DNA of 64,000 bases from Sodalinema lacuna_A (GTDB lineage Bacteria > Cyanobacteriota > Cyanobacteriia > Cyanobacteriales > Geitlerinemataceae). Positions 32,835 through 41,452 of this stretch are shown here, one piece after another. The DNA lies in contig FSSI02000019.1 of the NCBI GenBank assembly GCA_900149785.2, positions 1-64,000 on the forward strand, written 5' to 3'. The translations under genes and the position numbers were made by a program. The stretch's first letter is position 1; each line of letters opens with the position of its first letter. Below the pieces are notes generated by a model. It made no database searches. It worked only from the letters and a program-made list of their open reading frames with translations, and was not told where the DNA came from.

Positions 32835-34835
32835 TTAGAACCAATCATCGTCGTCGCCCCAATCTTCATCATAGGCATTGGTGCGCGACATGCGAGAGAT
32901 GCGATCGGGTGGGGGGCCGCGACGGATGGGGCGGCGTTCCTCGAATCCGTAGTTGGGATCCTCATCGCCGACAATGGTGCGCCGGATATTGTCGAAAAAG
33001 CCATCTCCTTTGGCTTCTAAAGAGTATTCCGAGACTTCCCGTGTCAGTTCGTAGAGGGCATCCTGTAAACTACCGGAGGCTAAGTCTAAGCCTCGTTCAT
33101 CGTTGCGGGCGAGACTATCGCGCAGTTCTCGCACCAGGGCTTCGACGCGGCGGCGTGTACCTTGGGCAAAGGATAGCCCAAAATCTAGGGCCACGGAACG
33201 TAACTCCCGTTCGGCGCGGGCGGCCAGGGCTTCGGCGCGGTTGCGGCGATCGACTTTCTCCCGACGGAGGCGATCGGTTTCGGCGAATTTGTCCGCTTGG
33301 CGGATGGCGTTTTGGATTTCGGATTCGTTGAGAGTCGAGGCCCCTTGGACGGTGATACTCTGTTCTCGGCCGGTGGCGCGATCGAGGGCGCTGACTTGTA
33401 AGATGCCGTTGGCGTCAATGTCGAAGGCGACCTGGATTTGAGGAACCCCTCGCGGGGCTGGGGGAATGCCGCTTAACTTAAAGCGGCCGAGGGATTTGTT
33501 ATCGGCCGCCATCTCCCGTTCCCCTTGGGTGATGTGAATTTCGACTTGACTTTGGTTATTTTCTGAGGTAGAGAAGATGTCTGATCGCCGCACGGGAATG
33601 GTCGTGTTGCGAGGAATCAGTTTTTTCATCACTCCGCCGACGGTTTCTAAGCCCACGGAGAGGGGGGTAACATCCAACAATAAGACATCGGCAATTTCCC
33701 CATCGAGGATTCCGGCCTGAATGGCCCCGCCGATGGCCACCACTTCATCGGGGTTGACGTTCTGATTGGGTTCCTTGCGAATCAGATTTCGCACCAAATC
33801 TTCCACCATAGGCATTCGCGTGGAACCGCCCACCAGGACAATTTCATCGATTTGTCGAGGATGCAGCCCGGCATCAATCACCGCCTGTTTTACCGGTAGC
33901 CGCAGACGACGCAGTAAGTCGCCACAAAGGCCTTCAAACTGACCGCGACTGAGACGGGTTTCGATATGTTTAGGTCCGTCTTCTGTGGCGGTGATGAAGG
34001 GGAGGTTAATGTCGGTGACGCCTACGCCACTGAGTTCGATTTTGGCTTTCTCGGCGGCTTCGGTGAGGCGTTGTAGGGCTTGGCGATCGCGCCGCAGGTC
34101 AATTTTTTCGGTTTCTAGGAACTGTTCGGCCAGGTAATCGACAATTTTTTTGTCAAAGTCATTCCCCCCGAGTTGGGTATCCCCGCTGGTGGATTTGACT
34201 TCAAACACGCCATCGCCGACTTCCAACACCGAGACATCAAAGGTTCCTCCCCCTAAATCAAACACCAAAATGGTTTGGCTGTCAGCGCGATCTAAGCCAT
34301 AGGCCAGAGAGGCGGCGGTGGGTTCGTTGAGAATCCGTTTGACTTCTAAGCCGGCAATCCGCCCAGCATCCCTTGTGGCTTGGCGTTGGGCATCGTTGAA
34401 ATAGGCGGGAACGGTAATGACGGCCCCGGTCACTTCTTCCCCGAGATAGCGTTGGGCATCATCGGCTAGTTTCCGCAGAATCATGGCCGAGAGTTCTTCG
34501 GGGGCAAAATCTCGTCTCATGCGGGGACAGGCAATTTTGACGTTGCCAAAGTCATCGCGGCGGATGGTATAGGGAACCCGCTTCGAGACTGGGTCTAATT
34601 CGGTGTATTTGCGCCCCACAAAGCGTTTTATGGCATAAAAGGTATTTTGCGGGTTAAGGACGGTCTGACGGCGTGCTAGCTGCCCCACAAGCCGTTCTCC
34701 GTCTTTGCTGAACCCCACCACTGAAGGGGTCGTCCGCATTCCTTCTGCATTGGCGATAACGACGGGTTTGCCGCCTTCCATTACAGCAACAACTGAGTTT
34801 GTGGTGCCTAGGTCAATGCCGACGACTCTTGCCAT
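32835..34835 (-). CDS. dnaK: Hsp70 chaperone DnaK
   Basis: 666 aa. ATPase domain begins VGIDLGTTNSVVAVMEGG and has AYFNDAQRQATRDAGRIAGL and LVFDLGGGTFDVS; the substrate domain carries LDVTPLSVGLETVGG. The tail is unusual: a basic stretch with GGPPP-like RRPIRRGPPPDR, then YDEDWGDDDDWF at the end. Cyanobacteria carry several DnaK paralogues; this acidic, aromatic C-terminus differs from the EEVD/KxK ends of others, and DnaJ is next door, so it may be one of the DnaK1/DnaK3-type copies (inference). No CIRCE element upstream. Confidence 0.95.
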   Translation of the reverse strand: MARVVGIDLGTTNSVVAVMEGGKPVVIANAEGMRTTPSVVGFSKDGERLVGQLARRQTVLNPQNTFYAIKRFVGRKYTELDPVSKRVPYTIRRDDFGNVKIACPRMRRDFAPEELSAMILRKLADDAQRYLGEEVTGAVITVPAYFNDAQRQATRDAGRIAGLEVKRILNEPTAASLAYGLDRADSQTILVFDLGGGTFDVSVLEVGDGVFEVKSTSGDTQLGGNDFDKKIVDYLAEQFLETEKIDLRRDRQALQRLTEAAEKAKIELSGVGVTDINLPFITATEDGPKHIETRLSRGQFEGLCGDLLRRLRLPVKQAVIDAGLHPRQIDEIVLVGGSTRMPMVEDLVRNLIRKEPNQNVNPDEVVAIGGAIQAGILDGEIADVLLLDVTPLSVGLETVGGVMKKLIPRNTTIPVRRSDIFSTSENNQSQVEIHITQGEREMAADNKSLGRFKLSGIPPAPRGVPQIQVAFDIDANGILQVSALDRATGREQSITVQGASTLNESEIQNAIRQADKFAETDRLRREKVDRRNRAEALAARAERELRSVALDFGLSFAQGTRRRVEALVRELRDSLARNDERGLDLASGSLQDALYELTREVSEYSLEAKGDGFFDNIRRTIVGDEDPNYGFEERRPIRRGPPPDRISRMSRTNAYDEDWGDDDDWF

Positions 34836-35115
34836 GATGCTTTTGCTATCTCCTCGTCGATTCTCACGTCTGGTTTAGGGCGGGGTTCATTGTACCCCGA
34901 CGGTTTTCATATTTTATCGCGGCACGGACAGGCTCTGGCGACGCAACGGGTCAAAATTTTGGGGAAACCGCTAGGATGGGAGCATCCGAGAATACTCCAT
35001 TGACGTTCTAGGGTACAAGTTCCCCTGTGCCCGGCTCCCCCCGAATCTGTGACCCAGAATCAGGTATCATCAGGGGGGATTCCCTGATTCATATGGCCAG
35101 ATTCAAAGATCATTT

Positions 35116-35478
35116 ATGGTGCAAGAGTCTCAAGATAGACAATTTCAGGATGTGCAGTCCACATCGCCTGCGACGGTTTCTCCTGCTGCTGAACCTCTAG
35201 GTGAGGTGCAACTGGTGGTGCGACAGGTGGCCCAGGGCTGTCAGGGGAATCCCGAAGCGTTGCTCGATCTCTTGCGGTTACTCGAAGCCCTCCATCGCGA
35301 GATTTGTGAACAAGAGTTTCGCCCCGCGCTGCCGGATACTCGTCGGGCGTTATACTCGTTTTTGCGAGAAATTGAGGCGGAAGGGGGTTGGCCCTATATT
35401 CCTCGGATGCGATTGAAAACTCTGTTGGCTCATCTTGAAGCCCAGGCCTCGGAGTTGTCGGAAACTAAGCCGGATTAG
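35116..35478 (+). CDS. Hypothetical protein
   Basis: 120 aa. Low-complexity N-terminus (Ser/Pro), then a helical part: VQLVVRQVAQGCQGNPEALL, LRLLEALHREICEQEF and RRALYSFLREIEAEGGWPYI, ending MRLKTLLAHLEAQ. No signal or membrane span. Appears to be a conserved cyanobacterial protein of unknown role. The 280-bp upstream region has an inverted repeat GAATCAGG (35057-35064)/CCTGATTC (35083-35090). Confidence 0.6.
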   Translation: MVQESQDRQFQDVQSTSPATVSPAAEPLGEVQLVVRQVAQGCQGNPEALLDLLRLLEALHREICEQEFRPALPDTRRALYSFLREIEAEGGWPYIPRMRLKTLLAHLEAQASELSETKPD

Positions 35479-35481
35479 AGG

Positions 35482-35862
35482 TTAGGCTTCGGGAAGATCG
35501 GCTAAGACGAGATGGGTGACGGTTCGGGCTTTTTCGTCGAGTCGTTCCCAGTCGACGTCTCCTTCGTCAATGAGGCTGGTGTCGATGTCGACTTCGCAGG
35601 CCTGTTCGGGGCTGGGGGTGGGAACATAGTCTCGGAAACAGACGCGGTAGCAGAGTTCCCAGATGTCGAGGGTTTTCTGGCGATCGCCCAACTCTAACAG
35701 TAGCTGATAGCCGGGAACCGGAATCTGGGTTTCTTGGTAGGTGGCTTTCCAGGAGGTTTGTTCGAGACGTTTGCGGATGTTATCGACGATGCGAATGAGT
35801 GCGGGTTGCATCAGCAGTTGTGCCTGTTGCCAGGCGAGTTCGCTTTTGAATTTCGGTTTCAT
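35482..35862 (-). CDS. Hypothetical protein
   Basis: 126 aa, soluble. Core: AWQQAQLLMQPALIRIVDNI, KRLEQTSWKATYQETQ, PGYQLLLELGDRQKTLDIWE and CYRVCFRDY, then an acidic tail (VDIDTSLIDEGDVDWERLDE). I take it as a conserved cyanobacterial protein of unknown function. Convergent with the gene ending at 35478, only 3 bp apart. Confidence 0.65.
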   Translation of the reverse strand: MKPKFKSELAWQQAQLLMQPALIRIVDNIRKRLEQTSWKATYQETQIPVPGYQLLLELGDRQKTLDIWELCYRVCFRDYVPTPSPEQACEVDIDTSLIDEGDVDWERLDEKARTVTHLVLADLPEA

Positions 35863-35998
35863 GGTTGATTATGGCCCATTGGGGCGCGATCGCCTTAGGG
35901 CAGATTTTACCGCAACCGCCCAGAGAGATGCGCGATCGCCGCTCTCTGGGACGTATTATCCTGGCTAGGAACGAAATGGTCGCCCCGAGTCGTGCGAG

Positions 35999-36121
35999 TT
36001 AATGGGCAGAACCATTGCCATGATAGTTTTCCGAGTCGTAAAAGCCGTTACGAGTCCCGAAAAACAGACACAACACCACGAAAACCGGGGTGAGTGCGAG
36101 TAGGGCGGTTTTGATATCCAT
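35999..36121 (-). CDS. 40-aa single-span membrane protein (possible NDH-1-associated)
   Basis: ATG 36121, TAA 35999-36001, too short for routine ORF calling. Reads MDIKTALLALTPVFVVLCLF, then FGTRNGFYDSENYHGNGSAH. One hydrophobic helix (~5-21), then a conserved-looking polar tail. AGGAGA is 6 bases upstream of the ATG, a strong ribosome site, which supports translation. The start is 152 bp from the divergent ndhL start. Small NDH-1 subunits (NdhP, NdhQ) are of this size and topology, but I cannot match it to one from memory. Confidence 0.7.
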   Translation of the reverse strand: MDIKTALLALTPVFVVLCLFFGTRNGFYDSENYHGNGSAH

Positions 36122-36273
36122 ACAATTTCTCCTGGGTAACTAATCTCGATTGCCAAATTTAGTCTATCTGGTCTGGGAAATTCTGGGGGCTTGGCTCCAT
36201 CCCTTAGGCGCGATCGCACCCCAATGGGGTAAACTGATAGCGAGCCAACACACTCAGCACTAGGACTTTAGGA

Positions 36274-36507
36274 ATGATTTCGCTGACCCCAGAACTGCTT
36301 GCCCTCGCCTTGTATCTCGGTTTAGCCGGAACCTATCTACTCGTGGTTCCCCTGGGAATCTATTTTTATCTCCAGAACCGCTGGTATGTGGCCGGTTCCA
36401 TTGAGCGGTTTATCATGTACTTCTTGGTCTTCATGTTCTTCCCCGGCATGATTATCTGGGGGCTGTTCCTCAACTTCCGCCCTCAGAAACGTGAACTTAA
36501 TCTCTAA
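36274..36507 (+). CDS. ndhL: NAD(P)H-quinone oxidoreductase subunit L
   Basis: 77 aa. Two membrane helices: LALALYLGLAGTYLLVVPLG and FIMYFLVFMFFPGMIIWGLF. NdhL is an oxygenic-phototroph-specific subunit of the thylakoid NDH-1 complex, involved in cyclic electron flow and CO2 uptake. The order ndhL-DUF3007-trpA is common in cyanobacteria. Confidence 0.93.
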   Translation: MISLTPELLALALYLGLAGTYLLVVPLGIYFYLQNRWYVAGSIERFIMYFLVFMFFPGMIIWGLFLNFRPQKRELNL

Positions 36508-36566
36508 CGCCTCCGGTTACGCCTTTCCCCTCACCCCGAATCAAGCTAGACAATCTAACGGTCACT

Positions 36567-36941
36567 ATGCGACGAATTGATGCACTTGCGATCGGGTTTG
36601 GTGTCTTTATCGCTGGAGGTGCCGCCTATCTAGTTCTACAACAGGTGGGGCTAGATGCGGCGTCGGCGGGAATCTGGAGTCAAGTGCTTCTCATTTCGGG
36701 CCTGATTGGCTGGGTGGCGACCTATTTATTTCGTTTCGCCACTAGCAATATGACCTATCATCAGCAACTTCGGGACTATACCCAGTCGGTGATTGAGAAA
36801 CGCTGGGAAACGATGAGTTCTGAAGAACGCGATCGCCTCCTGGCGAGTCTCGATGAGTTAGAGTCATCCCCAGAGTCATCCCCTCCAGAGTCATCCCCAG
36901 AGTCATCCTCCCCCAAATCCTCTTCCCATCCTTCTGAATAA
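36567..36941 (+). CDS. DUF3007 family membrane protein
   Basis: 124 aa. Two spans: IGFGVFIAGGAAYLVLQQV and WSQVLLISGLIGWVATYLF, then a soluble segment ending in a Ser/Pro/Glu tandem tract (SSPESSP x3) encoded by repeats at 36861-36908. Usual neighbour of ndhL in cyanobacteria; function unknown. Repeat tail is probably dispensable, being variable low complexity. Confidence 0.85.
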   Translation: MRRIDALAIGFGVFIAGGAAYLVLQQVGLDAASAGIWSQVLLISGLIGWVATYLFRFATSNMTYHQQLRDYTQSVIEKRWETMSSEERDRLLASLDELESSPESSPPESSPESSSPKSSSHPSE

Positions 36942-36945
36942 TTCC

Positions 36946-37740
36946 ATGAAATCGGTTTCTGAGTCGTTTGCGCACCTACGTCAAACGGGGCAATGTGCCT
37001 TAATTCCCTTCATTACTGCCGGAGATCCGGATTTAAAAACAACGGCTGAGGCCCTACGAGTCCTCGATCGCAGTGGTGCGGATATCATCGAGTTAGGAGT
37101 TCCCTACTCAGATCCCCTCGCGGATGGCCCCGCCATTCAAGCCGCCGCCACACGGGCCTTGAAGCAGGGAGTTCGACTCGACGATGTCTTGGATGTTGTG
37201 CGGACGGTTGGCCCTGAAATTTCCGCCCCGATTGTTCTATTTACCTATTACAACCCGATTCTGCATCGGGGGATCGAAGCCTTCCTCAAATCGATTGCTG
37301 AGGCGGGAGTGAAAGGGTTGGTGGTTCCCGATTTACCCCTAGAAGAGTCCCAGTTTTTAATCGATTGTGCCGAGACGGTTGGGGTGGAAGTGGTGTTACT
37401 CATCGCCCCCACTAGCCCGAAAGAGCGGATTTTGGCGATCGCCGAAAAGTCCCAAGGCTTCATCTATCTCGTGAGTGTGACTGGGGTGACGGGAACCCGT
37501 ACTCAGGTGAGCGATCGCGTGAAGGAGTTAATTCCCCAACTCCGGGCCATCACCGACAAACCCATCGGCGTCGGCTTCGGCATCTCGGAACCCGAACACG
37601 CCCGCAAAATGAAAGACTGGGGCGCCGATGCCGCGATTTGTGGCAGTGCCTTCGTCAAACGTCTCAGTCAAGGAACTGCTGCCGAAGGATTAGCACAGAT
37701 AGAACAGTTTTGTCAAGAGCTAAAGCAGGCGATTTCTTGA
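36946..37740 (+). CDS. trpA: Tryptophan synthase alpha subunit
   Basis: 264 aa. TIM-barrel lyase that cleaves indole-3-glycerol phosphate to indole, passed to TrpB. Catalytic Glu and Asp lie in IIELGVPYSDPLADGPAIQ; phosphate-binding parts are YLVSVTGVTGTR and GVGFGISEPEH, AAICGSAFVKR. Starts 4 bp after the DUF3007 stop. Its last ~57 bp reappear at 37775-37832, an apparent assembly duplication. Confidence 0.96.
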   Translation: MKSVSESFAHLRQTGQCALIPFITAGDPDLKTTAEALRVLDRSGADIIELGVPYSDPLADGPAIQAAATRALKQGVRLDDVLDVVRTVGPEISAPIVLFTYYNPILHRGIEAFLKSIAEAGVKGLVVPDLPLEESQFLIDCAETVGVEVVLLIAPTSPKERILAIAEKSQGFIYLVSVTGVTGTRTQVSDRVKELIPQLRAITDKPIGVGFGISEPEHARKMKDWGADAAICGSAFVKRLSQGTAAEGLAQIEQFCQELKQAIS

Positions 37741-38258
37741 GGGAATAGGGAATAGGGAATAGGGAATAGGGAANCCGAAGGATTAGCACAGATAGAACAG
37801 TTTTGTCAAGAGCTAAAGCAGGCGATTTCTTGAGGGAATAGGGAATAGGGAATAGGGAATAGGGAATAGGGAATAGGGAATAGGGAACAGGGAACAGGGA
37901 ACAGGGAANNNNNNNNNNNNNNNNNNNNNNNNNNNNNNNNNNNNNNNNNNNNNNNNNNNNNNNNNNNNNNNNNNNNNNNNNNNNNNNNNNNNNNNNNNNN
38001 NNNNNNNNNNNNNNNNNNNNNNNNNNNNNNNNNNNNNNNNNNNNNAGGGAACAGGGAATAGGGAACAGGGAACAGGGAATAGGGAATAGGGAACAGGGAA
38101 CAGGGATAACCCACCCCTAACCCCTCCCAGGAGGGGAATCTCTTGCCTCTTGCCTCTTGCCCCTTGCCTCTTGCCCCTTGCCTCTTGCCTCTTGCCCCTT
38201 GCCCCTTGCCTCTTGCCTCTTGCCTCTTGCCTCTTGCCTCTTGCCTCTTGCCGCTTGC
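37741..38258. repeat. Heptamer repeats, duplicated trpA tail, and assembly gap
   Basis: Contents in order: GGGAATA heptamers; N at 37774; a second copy (37775-37833) of the trpA 3' end, offset 93 bp; more GGGAATA/GGGAACA units; 137 Ns (37909-38045); further heptamers; the 32-bp sequence ATAACCCACCCCTAACCCCT.. (38106-38137) that matches 24303-24334 reversed; then TTGCCTC heptamers to 38257. No gene. Confidence 0.9.
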
Positions 38259-39311
38259 CTAAAGGTTGCCTCGTTGTAAAGTTCCAACAATAGCGGGTTT
38301 GCCGTAGAAACGGGTGAGATTGCCTTCAAGGATGAGAGGAATGGTGTTCCCATGTTTGCCACGTCCTTCGCAGGAACCGCTAAAACTGCGAATTTCCCGG
38401 TTGAGACAGCGTTTAATATCGTGGAGAAGGCGATCGCCGCTATCGGGACAAATCAAGTCAAACATCGAATCGAGAGTCACTAAATCCTCAAGTCGGTAGT
38501 CGAAGAAATGGGCGAAGCGAGGATTCGCATAGAGGAACTTCCCTTCGCCGGTAATAATATAAACCCCAGTTTCCGTCAGTTCTGTGTTGACGGTTCCTGG
38601 GGAGGGTGATGAACTCTCTCCAGAGGAATTTGGAGACGGATCAGAAATGGGAACCGACTCACTCGAACCAATGGCGTGTAAGTCGTTGATTTCCGCCAGT
38701 TCAATTTTCTGTTCTACATTATCGAGGACTAACCCCACCACAGAAGCGACAACATCCACATAACGCAGAATCGCCAGGTGACTAAAATGGGCCACATCCG
38801 GGTGCATCAGCGTCACCACCGCACAGACTTGCTGGGCCTTCAAAATGGGGATACAGAGAACCGATCGCACCTGATAGGGTTGATAGTCCAACGTCACCCA
38901 ACGATCATCAGCATCGGCGTCATCAATAATGCCTAAACGGCGGCGTTTCACCACCCATCCCGCCAGGCCTTGATCTAAAACCTGTCCGATGAGGTTGCGT
39001 TTGAGTTCTCGCATCGTCGCGCCCCGTGCCAGAATACTCTCAATCACCACTCCCTCGTCATCGAGGAGAAAGATACTGCCCTCTTCCGCCGCCGTCAGAC
39101 GGCTAAAGACTTGGATGATTTCGAGTAGGATGGATTTGAGCATTAACTGTCCCCGTGCCGCTCGTTGCGTGGCATAGGCACTGGAAATTAACTCATTTTG
39201 GGCGGCGATCGCCCGTTGTAGGGCCTTAAGATGTTGAGCTGCAACGGGACGATCAGAATTGGGGGACACGGGTTTTTCGGAATTAGGGCGATCTGGCATA
39301 TCCAACCTCAT
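38259..39311 (-). CDS. GAF-PAS sensory protein
   Basis: 350 aa. N-terminal low-complexity region, GAF domain at ~55-205 (GSIFLLDDEGVVIESILARG, AGWVVKRRRLGIIDD, VRSVLCIPIL, AVVTLMHPD), a Ser-rich linker, then a PAS domain at ~245-345 (TGVYIITGEGKFLYANPRFA, FFDYRLEDLV). No kinase, cyclase or output domain, so it may act as a binding-type regulator or as a partner. The C-terminus is close to the repeat region and could be shortened. Confidence 0.8.
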   Translation of the reverse strand: MRLDMPDRPNSEKPVSPNSDRPVAAQHLKALQRAIAAQNELISSAYATQRAARGQLMLKSILLEIIQVFSRLTAAEEGSIFLLDDEGVVIESILARGATMRELKRNLIGQVLDQGLAGWVVKRRRLGIIDDADADDRWVTLDYQPYQVRSVLCIPILKAQQVCAVVTLMHPDVAHFSHLAILRYVDVVASVVGLVLDNVEQKIELAEINDLHAIGSSESVPISDPSPNSSGESSSPSPGTVNTELTETGVYIITGEGKFLYANPRFAHFFDYRLEDLVTLDSMFDLICPDSGDRLLHDIKRCLNREIRSFSGSCEGRGKHGNTIPLILEGNLTRFYGKPAIVGTLQRGNL

Positions 39312-39447
39312 TTTGACACCTGATGTCGTTTAATTATCCCTTGCCCGACGACGCACGTTAAGTATTAGACCTTCAAACGAGATTGATAATCAGCAGGTTA
39401 CACCCGCCGTCGTACAATAGGAGGGTTGTAATTACGTTGAATGGCGG

Positions 39448-40746
39448 ATGTCGATCCCACGATATACTTTGCCCGAAATGGGCGACCTTTGGACAGATCG
39501 GTATAAATACCAAACTTGGCTGCAAGTTGAAATTGCCGTTTGTGAGGCACAAGCAGAGTTAGGCTATATTCCAGCGGAGGCGGTGGAGGAGATTAAAGCC
39601 AAAGCCAATTTTGAGCCAGAGCGCATTTTAGAAATTGAAGCCGAAGTCCGTCATGACGTAATTGCGTTTCTCACCAACGTCAATGAGTATGTCGGTGATG
39701 CTGGGCGCTATATCCACTTGGGGATGACCAGTTCCGATATGCTAGATACGGCTCTGGCGTTGCAGTTGGTGGCCAGTGCGAATGTCTTGTTGCAACGACT
39801 CGAAGATACGATTCAGGCCATTCGCTATCAGGCGCAACAACACCGCCATACGGTGATGGTGGGCCGTTCCCACGGAATTCACGCTGAACCGATTACCTTT
39901 GGCTTTAAGTTGGCTGGTTGGTTAGCCGAAATGCTACGTCACCGCGATCGCCTCGTGGCGGTGCGTCAGGCCGTGGCGGTGGGTAAAATCTCCGGTGCGG
40001 TGGGGACTTATGCGAATTTGGATCCTCGGATTGAGGCCCTGGCCTGTCAGAAATTGGGGTTAGAACCGGATATGGCCTCGACTCAGGTCATTTCCCGCGA
40101 TCGCCATGCAGAATTTGTACAAGCGTTGGCCTTGGTCGCCGCATCTCTGGAACGGTTCTCCGTCGAGATTCGTAACCTCCAACGCACCGATGTCTTGGAA
40201 GTCGAAGAATACTTCTCCAAAGGCCAGAAAGGCTCCTCCGCCATGCCGCATAAGCGTAATCCCATCCGTTCCGAGCGCCTGTCGGGGTTAGCGCGGGTGA
40301 TTCGCGGCAATGCTGTAGCGGCGTTGGAAAATGTGGCCCTGTGGCATGAACGGGATATTTCTCATAGTTCCGTCGAACGGATGATTCTGCCAGACTCCTG
40401 TACCGTGTTGCACTTCATGCTGCATGAGACGACGGAGTTAGTGAAGCATCTACTGGTGTACCCCGAGAATATGCTGCGTAATATGAACCTCTATGGCGGG
40501 GTGATTTTCAGCCAGCGGGTGTTGTTAACCCTGGTGGGTAAAGGTGTGAGTCGCGAAGATGCCTATGCGATCGTTCAATCTTGCGCTCACAGCGCCTGGA
40601 ATCAGCCTAATGGCGATTTCCGCAAGTTGATCAGTCAAGATCCTCGGGTGGCGCAACATCTCACCCCCGAAGAGGTGGATGAGTGTTTCGATCCTAAATA
40701 TCATCTGCGCAATCTCGATCAAGTCTATCAACGCTTGAACATCTAA
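39448..40746 (+). CDS. purB: Adenylosuccinate lyase
   Basis: 432 aa. Fumarase/aspartase superfamily enzyme with two steps in purine synthesis (SAICAR to AICAR; adenylosuccinate to AMP). Signature SSAMPHKRNPIRSERLSG; also HLGMTSSDMLDTALALQLV, MVGRSHGIHAEPITFG and HERDISHSSVERMILPD. Start at ATG 39448; the ATG at 39441 is out of frame. Confidence 0.97.
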   Translation: MSIPRYTLPEMGDLWTDRYKYQTWLQVEIAVCEAQAELGYIPAEAVEEIKAKANFEPERILEIEAEVRHDVIAFLTNVNEYVGDAGRYIHLGMTSSDMLDTALALQLVASANVLLQRLEDTIQAIRYQAQQHRHTVMVGRSHGIHAEPITFGFKLAGWLAEMLRHRDRLVAVRQAVAVGKISGAVGTYANLDPRIEALACQKLGLEPDMASTQVISRDRHAEFVQALALVAASLERFSVEIRNLQRTDVLEVEEYFSKGQKGSSAMPHKRNPIRSERLSGLARVIRGNAVAALENVALWHERDISHSSVERMILPDSCTVLHFMLHETTELVKHLLVYPENMLRNMNLYGGVIFSQRVLLTLVGKGVSREDAYAIVQSCAHSAWNQPNGDFRKLISQDPRVAQHLTPEEVDECFDPKYHLRNLDQVYQRLNI

Positions 40747-40776
40747 GGAATGCCGGAAATTAGCCGCTTTTCGCTT

Positions 40777-40874
40777 ATTCAGACACCCGGTTTTTCCAAG
40801 AAACCGAGTGTCTCACCCCAGCCATCCACCTCAGGCCATTCAGACACCCGGTTTCTCCAAGAAACCGAGTGTCT
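40777..40874. repeat. 98-bp direct repeat, copy 1, with two palindromic units
   Basis: Contains two hairpin units AGACACCCGGTTT(C/T)TCC... pairing with GAAACCGAGTGTCT (40781-40813 and 40842-40874) joined by CACCCCAGCCATCCACCTCA. The whole 98 bp recurs 400 bp further on at 41177-41274, flanking the DUF2442 gene. Confidence 0.9.
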
Positions 40875-40903
40875 CACCCCAGCAAGCCAACCCCGAGAGC
40901 CTT

Positions 40904-41452
40904 ATGCTTCAAGATATTGTCGCTGTCGAACCTCTTGAGAACTACCAACTTCGGATTCATTTTGAAGATGGTGTTGAGGGGATTGTACAGCTAAGTCAGG
41001 TAATTAACTTTACAGGAGTGTTCGCACCCCTTAAAGATCCAGATTACTTTGCAACAGTGAAGGTGAATCCCGACTGGGGAACAATCTATTGGGAAAATGG
41101 GGCTGATTTAGATCCTGACGTTCTCTATTATCTTGTAACGAATCAAACCCCGGAAATTCCAACTCTACCGCCACTCATTCAGACACCCGGTTTCTCCAAG
41201 AAACCGAGTGTCTCACCCCAGCCATCCACCTCAGGCCATTCAGACACCCGGTTTCTCCAAGAAACCGAGTGTCTAATCCCCGCCATCCACTCAAAAACTC
41301 TGACATTTCCCAGAACCCACCGTCGCTTCCCCACGCTTCGCCATCAATTCCCCTTTCAACCGTTCATGAACTCGCCAATACTCCTCAAACCGTTTCCCGT
41401 TCAACAAATCTTCCATCAAACGGCCCTCAGCATCCAAAAAACAGTTTCCTAG
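40904..41452 (+). CDS. DUF2442 family protein with repeat-encoded C-terminal extension
   Basis: 182 aa from ATG 40904. Residues 1-~85 are the DUF2442 domain (VEPLENYQLRIHFEDGVEG, FAPLKDPDYFATVKVNPDWG, GTIYWENGADLDPDVLY). Everything after ~88 is translated from the 98-bp repeat and from the antisense of the next gene (overlap of 162 bp), so the true protein probably ended near residue 88 before the repeat arrived. DUF2442 proteins often pair with DUF4160 in toxin-antitoxin-like pairs; no DUF4160 is next to it. The frame upstream of 40904 is also repeat-derived. Confidence 0.7.
   Translation: MLQDIVAVEPLENYQLRIHFEDGVEGIVQLSQVINFTGVFAPLKDPDYFATVKVNPDWGTIYWENGADLDPDVLYYLVTNQTPEIPTLPPLIQTPGFSKKPSVSPQPSTSGHSDTRFLQETECLIPAIHSKTLTFPRTHRRFPTLRHQFPFQPFMNSPILLKPFPVQQIFHQTALSIQKTVS
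41177..41274. repeat. 98-bp direct repeat, copy 2, with two palindromic units
   Basis: Second copy of the 40777-40874 unit, offset by exactly 400 bp with one mismatch (T to C) and a divergent last edge. Palindromes at 41181-41213 and 41242-41274. It encodes the repeat tail of the DUF2442 frame. Confidence 0.9.

Noticed and set aside
37741..38258. CRISPR array
   Set aside because: Units are 7 bp with no spacers; these are heptameric tandem repeats plus an assembly gap.
40777..41274. CRISPR-like repeats
   Set aside because: Only two pairs of palindromes, identical intervening sequence within each copy, no cas genes.
41180..41452. C-terminal half of the DUF2442 frame as real protein
   Set aside because: Encoded by repeats and by the antisense of the TPR-ATP-grasp gene; the domain is complete before it.
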